Part shown: one piece after another, positions 58,386-64,000 of the stretch | Layout of the letters: each line of letters starts with the position of its first letter | How positions within the stretch are numbered: the stretch's first letter is position 1 | From: Rhabdophis nuchalis | Taxonomy: Eukaryota; Chordata; Lepidosauria; Squamata; Natricidae | DNA: 64,000 nt | Direction: 5' to 3' | Assembly (NCBI GenBank): GCA_039707465.1 | Contig: CM077643.1 | Span: 240,162,230 to 240,226,229, forward strand | Notes under the pieces: generated by a model | What the model saw: the letters and a program-made list of their open reading frames with translations, nothing else | Told to the model about the DNA's origin: nothing | Database searches by the model: none | Made by a program: the position numbers and the translations under genes

Positions 58386-58740
58386 ACGTGAGGGTGGCAC
58401 AGGTGGAATGTGGATCCATCTCTGAGGAGACACGAGCCAGTGCGCATGTGTACTCCGGCCAACTGACTTACGGCCTTTGAAGGGCCTCCAGAGGGCCTCT
58501 GGAGGCCTTTTTCGCCCTTCCCAGGCTTCAGGAAAGCCTCCAAAGCCTGGGGAGGGCTTCATTGCAGCCTTCTAGGCCCAAATGGGCGGGTGGGTGTGTT
58601 ATGCATGCGTGTGTGGGTGCAGGGCAGTGGGGGGGGGGTCATGCGTGCATGCACAGGGGGCCATGGGGGATTGAATTATGGGTGTGGGCACACATGTGCG
58701 TGCTTTCGGCACTCAAGCCAAAAAAGGTTAGCCATCACTG
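58386..58740. mobile_element. hAT-type MITE, family A
   Basis: The right end GGTTAGCCATCACTG matches the family end and the left end ACGTGAGGGTGGCAC is a degenerate inverse. Flanking 8-mers GTAAAGAG and GTATAGAG match at seven of eight bases. The interior has GCATGCGTGTGTGGGTGCAG-type sequence. Confidence 0.7.
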
Positions 58741-58873
58741 GTATAGAGTGATATCTCTGCCTCAGCCGTTGGATGATGAAAAATATAGTTCCACACATAT
58801 GGAGGGCATCAGGTTTAGGGAATGTAATGCATCTTTTATTTTCTTTCCACAAAACCTATTATGTCCTTTAAGA

Positions 58874-59008
58874 CAGGGGTCTCCAACTTTTGCAACTTTA
58901 AGTCTGAAGGACTTCAGCTCCCAGAATTCTCCAGCCAGCTTTGCTGGCTGGAGAATTCTGGGAGCTGAAGTCCTTCAGACTTAAAGTTGCAAAGGTTGGA
59001 GACCCCTG
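58874..59008. mobile_element. Near-perfect foldback hAT MITE, family B
   Basis: A 135-bp palindrome. The 66-base left arm (CAGGGGTCTCCAAC ... CCAGC) and the right arm (GCTGG ... GTTGGAGACCCCTG) differ at one noticed position, with a TTT loop. Both sides carry an identical 8-base duplication CTTTAAGA (58866-58873, 59009-59016). This is the cleanest copy of the family and probably the youngest insertion here. Confidence 0.92.
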
Positions 59009-59539
59009 CTTTAAGAAACAAGCAGATTGTTGATCGTGAAGAACTGAAGAAGAAAAACGTTAGGCAACATCTACACAAGAATAGAGAGGTGATGCTTTCA
59101 AATGCCCCCTTTTTTTTCTTGCCACCCCCATTTTCTGTGGCAGAAATTAGATCTTTCAAACTATAAAGGGGGCTTGTGCTTCCTAAGCATTTGTAACCCA
59201 AACATTTCCCAAGGTGCCTGAATTCCAGGCCTCTTGCAATAAATTGCATTTATTTTGTTTCATTGATTACTGGATCTCTGCCATCAGATCCATCTCAGAC
59301 AGGATGTTTCTCGCTGGAGAAAGTCATCTTTCAAGCCCAGATGTTTTACAAAAGATTTTGCCACAGACACGCTTCCTATTGCTGGCATCCATCAGAAAGG
59401 TAAAAGCTGCATATTGAGAGCAAATTGAAGTGCAAACAAGGCCATCTCATTCAATGCTGGATCAGATGCTGGGACTGTAATGTGGAAAGCTAACCCGACA
59501 CATCAAATGTGAGAAAGCTGGTTGAGGGCCATTTTAATT
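59009..59539. other. Intergenic, nothing recognised
   Basis: No gene or repeat recognised. Confidence 0.45.
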
Positions 59540-59905
59540 AGTCACTAGCCGATAACCTGGTGTTGCCCAGATATTTATTTATAGGGGGAAAATGTTGGGA
59601 CCAAACGTAATTTCTAATGTTGGATTTTGCCCCTTATCAGAGGGAGCCCCCCTGTGGAGTACTGTGAAGCTGTTACCATGGCAACTCCACTGCACTGTAC
59701 AGTAGAAGCCATTTTAAGGCACAACAGGCTGTATCTTAACAGGACAACCCCCCCCCCGAGGGGTTCTAGGTGTTTCTTACCCTCACAATATTTGTTTCCA
59801 GTGAGTAAGTCATCTGTGTACCAAGTTTGTTTGAAATTGCTCGAGGCATTCCAGAGTTATGCTGGAACATACATACACACAGATGTTTTTATATGTATCG
59901 ATTCT
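59540..59905. mobile_element. Unnamed interspersed repeat
   Basis: Phrases such as AGCCGATAACCTGGTGTTGC and GTACCAAGTTTGTTTGAAAT followed by GGAACATACATACACACAGA have the look of a widely dispersed squamate repeat. Family and limits are uncertain. Confidence 0.4.
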
Positions 59906-60299
59906 CCTTTTTCTGTCATTAAGAATTCCAGAAATTACATTAAAAAGAAGGTTTTGGGCAAAAACACTCCATCCCCTCCCCATACTCCATTACCCAGAAT
60001 TCTCTGGAGGGTGAAAAGCTATGACAGCAGGGGTAGGTTCCTGCCAGTTCTAATCTCTTCTATAGAAGAGGTTCCACAAATCTACAGTGCCGTTTAGTAC
60101 TGGTTCCAGCTCCCTCCCCCCGCCCATCTGCACATCATCAAGATGAAGAGCGAGAGGAGGAATTCTGGGAGTTGAAGTCCACAAGTCTTAAAGCTGTCAA
60201 GTTTGAACACCCCTGGGGTTTCTTTTCTAAAGGGGTGAGGGGTTCAAGGGTCTTGTAACTTGACAGCTTTAAAACTTGCGTGCTTCAAATGCCAGAGTT

Positions 60300-60494
60300 T
60301 CTGAGCCAACATTTTGGTTGCTAAGCAAGAATGTTGTTAAGTGAGTTTCACCACATTTTACAAGTTGGCCACACCCACCCAGTCACATGACTGCCAAGCC
60401 ACTCCCACCTAGTCACATGTCCAGCAAGCCACTCCCACAAAGCAGGCCACACCCACAGAAGAGGTTCTAAAAATATTTGAAACCCACCACTGCA
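60300..60494 (-). mobile_element. hAT-related element, one end
   Basis: The right end GAAACCCACCACTG is the inverse of CAGTGGTGGGTTTC. The body (GTTGGCCACACCCACCCAGT, CACATGACTGCC, AGCAGGCCACACCCAC) is the inverse of the left part of 1893-3603. The other end was not found. Confidence 0.55.
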
Positions 60495-60555
60495 TGACAG
60501 CTGCAGGAACATCAAAACAATATAAGTTTTCAAGGTCTGCATAGCCATACAGACT

Positions 60556-60624
60556 TTATGTATGTATGTATGTATGTATGTATGTATGTATGTATGCATG
60601 CATGCATGCATGCATGCATGCATG
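60556..60624. repeat. (TATG)n then (CATG)n microsatellite
   Basis: Nine or so TATG units pass directly into about seven CATG units. Confidence 0.95.
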
Positions 60625-61121
60625 TGTTATGATCAAACAGGGAAGAATATTTCCCTGTATTCTTGGCTGTTGGGGATTAAAACCCCTTCTGGTCTCCAAA
60701 TAATCATGTTAGCCGTTATTTGGGCAACAAATAATCTATTGGATTGGTGAAGTGAGCTGATCTTTAATCCACTTTGACACATACGCACAAATAACTTGTA
60801 GCATTACATACTTCTTCTGAAGCTGTTTCTCTTTCTTTTCTTCTCATCGGCTTTCTTCCTCACAGCTAATGGCCTTTATCCACCTTTTTATTTAAGAGAC
60901 TCTTTCTCTGTCCTCCTTGCCGATCAACTCCCCGTTCCCATTCTCTCCTACACTCCTAGTCCAAATATGCTTCTGAATAAAGCTATACCTCCAACCAAAA
61001 TGGAGGATCCTCTTCCCTCACAGAATCTGAATACATTAAGCTACTAAACTACTCCGTCAGTCAATCACTCAATCAATCAGTGTCAGAATCTTTTATATCA
61101 GGAATTCAGGATAATATAGAT
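60625..61121. other. Intergenic, nothing recognised
   Basis: AT-rich, with short (TCAA)-like words near 61060. No gene recognised. Confidence 0.45.
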
Positions 61122-61491
61122 CCGTGATGGTGAATCTTTGGCATGGGGAGGCCTCTCTGCTGGCATGTGAGCTGTCACCCCAGCTCAGCTCCACTGCGCA
61201 TGTGCGTGTGCCTCTTGCTGGCCAGCTGATTTTCGGGTCTCTGCCGCACATGCAGGAGACAGGCATGCATGCACATGGGATGGGGGTGCACACATGTGTG
61301 TGGGGGAGTGCAGGTGGGTGCAGCGCCCCCCGTGGCCCATTTCTGGTCCCAGGATGGAGTATGTGCCCAAAATGGTGTGTGTGTGTGGGTCACATGCACA
61401 TGTGCAGGGGGGATGGGGAAGTGCAGGGGAGTTGTATGCACATGCACAGAGTACGTGGGGGGGTTGCCCATGCATTTCATTATGGGTGTAA

Positions 61492-61527
<36 letters not shown>

Positions 61528-61584
61528 ATGCACGCTATCACGTGTTCTTTTGGCACTTGAGGACAAAAAGTTTAGCCATCACTG
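61122..61584. mobile_element. hAT-type MITE, family A, with GT expansion
   Basis: The left end CCGTGATGGTGAATC and the right end TTTAGCCATCACTG are inverted repeats. The 8-base target duplication ATATAGAT is exact (61114-61121, 61585-61592). The interior has GT- and GTGCACATG-rich sequence, including a (GT)n run at 61497-61522. No coding capacity. Confidence 0.85.
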
Positions 61585-61592
61585 ATATAGAT

Positions 61593-62757
61593 GATGGAAA
61601 GTTTAGCTACTAAAAGCTAGTAAGCTCTGCAAATCGCCTGACCCAACCCACAGAATTCTTTATCACATAATATTTTATACCCATCTCAGTCTCAAGCTCA
61701 AAATAAGAAAAAACCCTAGAATTTCCGTACGATGCCTAGAACATTCAATTGAGATGTCCCCCCCTAGTTAGTAAGTGTGTTTTAAATAGCATTCTAGGTA
61801 GGTCACTTATTACACGAATTTGGTCTAGTTTGCCATTTTGCTCTTCACTGAAGGATCTGGTTTTTAGGCTCTATTACAATATATAACTTATTCTTTACCT
61901 GTAACATTTATTGATCTTACAATAAATTCCAAATACTGGGGATACAGAAGAGTATACTATATACATCCTTGATATGAGCTATGTAAAGTCATGATACAAT
62001 TTCAAATCTACAGTAGATATAAGAAAAAATAAACAAGCCCCGGTCATTTGAGTACTGGACAACTCTTGAATTTCACCTCCAGCAACGAGGCGATTGCAAC
62101 TAAGATGCCAAACATACAAAAGAACCAATATTTTGGTTGCATGAACTTTATTTGAAGGCCTGTCTGGACATTCAGATTTGTTATTCCAAACGTTTTGTAA
62201 ATGATTAATATAAATTACATCATTTCCCCTAAATTACTGATTTAGGAGCCTCAAGTGATTTTTTCCCAAAGCTTCTGGTAGGTACAGAATATACTGGAGC
62301 ATCAAGACTGACAGTTTTCCTTATAGAGAGTGTTCCAAATTCAAAATGACACCAGAAGAAAAGAAATCAACCATGAATATGCAGCAATATTAAAACATAG
62401 TATATATACCCAATAGAAATGTAGCTAAATTTAAACAAAATGATTCTCCTCTAAAACACATAATCACTTAAAGTTTGGCTTTTAAGGTAGCCTAACTGTT
62501 TACAAATATTGCAGATCAGCAAATATATGAAAAGAAGACACAGGAATTAATGGTTTTTAAAATTATTTTTTATTTAACAGAATGATTAAAAAGCCCTGAA
62601 TTGAGCAGAAGAGTTGTGGCTCTTCGCAACCTACAGGGAACCCCTCTTTCCTTCTCCACCCCTATAGGGTGGGTTTAGCTCCTTTCAGAACCCTCCAGTG
62701 GGGAGAATTTGGTGCAGACGCACGGAGACCACTCCTTATGTCCCCTTGATCTCACTG
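61593..62757. other. Intergenic, nothing recognised
   Basis: AT-rich DNA with no recognised gene. Confidence 0.45.
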
Positions 62758-62800
62758 TGACGTCAGCCGGAAGTCCATCTATGCCAGTTTTAAGGTGAGT
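62758..62800 (+). promoter_or_regulatory. CRE-ETS pair followed by a splice-donor-like site
   Basis: A consensus CRE TGACGTCA (62758-62765) is followed one base later by an ETS word CCGGAAGT (62767-62774), and 20 bases further by AAGGTGAGT (62792-62800), a consensus 5' splice site. The arrangement resembles a small TATA-less promoter with a short first exon, but there is no CpG island and no following gene in the window. Confidence 0.25.
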
Positions 62801-63631
62801 ATTGTTTGGTATATTTTTTTACTTTAATATTTTATTAAAATACAAAATACAAAATGCAGAGTCCACATATATGTTGGCAACAAGTGTTTGGATGTTCTCC
62901 TGCAGAGTTTGGATTTGAGTTGCTCTTGCTAGGCTGATTGTGGTGCCTTTCTTTTTTATTTTCCACCAAGCTAAAGATACATTGGGACTATAGGTTGTTT
63001 GCCCTTTCCCAACCAAGTAGTAATGATGTAGTAATAGTAATAATAAACTATAAGCATTTGTGGCCTCTGAGAGCACTGAACTTCAAGCTGTTGTTTCAGA
63101 TAGTCCAATTAAGGACCTAAAGAGCAGCTGAATTTTTTCACCACTTTAATATTGATCGGGAGCCAACCTCCAACTGGGAAGGTGATAGCAAATAGAGAAA
63201 ATAATACATGAAAGTTTTTCTTCTTTGTTTAATTAGGCATGGCTTCATCTATCTACCTTTCCCCACTGCTGTCCACTCACCTTTGAGTCAGAAGAAATTA
63301 TACCAGCAAGGACTTTGCTGCTCTACTTCCCAGCCTCTCTAGCTCACTACCAAATAGGGCTGTTCTGATTGGCCATGTGCAGCATGTGGTAAGCGATGTG
63401 ATTGGTTGAGTGGTCAGTTGATGTTTATTGACAGCTTTGCGAGTTTCCTTCTTCTGCATGTTATTGGTTGGAGTGAAAACCAAATTTCAGTTGCAGCACT
63501 GCTGGAAGAATGAGTTACAGGTCTCTACGCCTCTTCCTGTGTTGTCGAAGATCAAATTGAGAAGTGGGTCATTGTAATACTAATCCCTGCTCACCTGACC
63601 TTGGGTCCAATATAATGACAGGAGCAGAATG
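62801..63631. other. Intergenic, nothing recognised
   Basis: AT-rich DNA with no recognised gene or repeat family. Confidence 0.45.
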
Positions 63632-63639
63632 GAATATTG

Positions 63640-63777
63640 CAATGTTTCTCAACCTTGGCAATTTTAAGGCACATGGACTTCAATTCCAAGAATTCCTCAG
63701 CCAGTCTTTGGGACTTCAACAATTGTGGGAGTTGAAGTCCACATATCTTAAAGTTGGCTGAAGGTTGAAAAACATTG
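63640..63777. mobile_element. Foldback hAT MITE, family B
   Basis: The left end CAATGTTTCTCAACCTTGGC and the right end inverse (GAAGGTTGAAAAACATTG) enclose GGACTTCAATTCCAAGAATT / GGGAGTTGAAGTCC arms. Flanking 8-mers GAATATTG and GAATATTA match at seven of eight bases. Confidence 0.82.
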
Positions 63778-63785
63778 GAATATTA

Positions 63786-64000
63786 TTTTATTTATTTATA
63801 TTTATTTTTGAATTTTTATACTGCACCTTCTCCCAACGGGACTCAGGGCAGTGTACAGGCCTCAATAAAAATCAACTAGTATAAAATCACTAATATAAAA
63901 CAATTAAAATACAATTAAAAATCTATTAAATAGTACGCCTGATTTTGATGAAAGCCCTAACTAAAAGCCCTCTCTAAAACCAATTAAAAGCTACACCAGG
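63786..64000 (-). mobile_element. L2-clade LINE 3' end, runs off window
   Basis: The minus strand has the L2 3' UTR motifs (CCTGTACACTGCCCTGAGTC, GAGAAGGTGCAGTATAAAAA) and a TAAATA-type tail at 63786-63815. The LINE body continues beyond the window. The direction matches the other minus-strand copies. Confidence 0.75.

Noticed and set aside
60556..60624. CRISPR-like regular repeat
   Set aside because: It is a simple tetranucleotide run in a vertebrate genome; no spacers exist.
51000..64000. NPM1, expected downstream of TLX3
   Set aside because: No nucleophosmin-like exon was found; in mammals it lies tens of kilobases further on.

Overview
The window is a piece of a vertebrate nuclear chromosome, almost certainly from a squamate reptile and probably a snake. 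The best evidence is a tRNA-derived SINE of the Sauria type at 52836-53206. Several L2-clade LINE ends with microsatellite tails, many short hAT and mariner-like elements, and very heavy microsatellite content agree with this. Species identity is inference.

Two protein-coding genes are visible, both on the + strand, in the same order and orientation as I recall for mammals (RANBP17, TLX3, then NPM1 further on). The last three coding exons of RANBP17 (exportin-7 family) lie at 7883-7981, 12599-12726 and 15882-15978; the rest of that gene is upstream of the window. TLX3 is complete: three coding exons at 41356-41776, 43466-43709 and 50144-50354 encode a 291-residue homeobox protein. NPM1 was not seen. 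Every other long open frame that I examined is a shadow of a simple repeat, a tandem repeat, an antisense strand or a transposon.

Layout. 1-16.6 kb: AT-rich RANBP17 introns with a 1.7-kb hAT-type element, two L2 LINE fragments and a small nuclear copy of mitochondrial ND5. 16.6-33.3 kb: AT-rich intergenic DNA with MITEs, an L2 fragment, a probable Penelope-like fragment, a tRNA-SINE and a 1.6-kb Tc1-like transposon. 33.3-51 kb: an abrupt change to GC-rich, CpG-dense DNA carrying TLX3, with long pyrimidine tracts and trinucleotide arrays upstream and inside a 6.4-kb intron 2. 51-64 kb: TLX3 3' UTR, then AT-rich intergenic DNA with nested L2 LINEs, a Sauria SINE and several hAT or mariner-like MITEs.

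The two genes do not form a pathway. RANBP17 is a nuclear transport receptor and TLX3 a neuronal selector transcription factor; their linkage is conserved synteny. I found no convincing undescribed biological system. The most unusual structures are the ND5 insertion joined to a LINE 5' truncation point and ending in an inverted copy of its own start, a hAT element carrying a 99-bp tandem array, a nested L2 insertion, and two MITEs in opposite orientation sharing the same microsatellite cargo.
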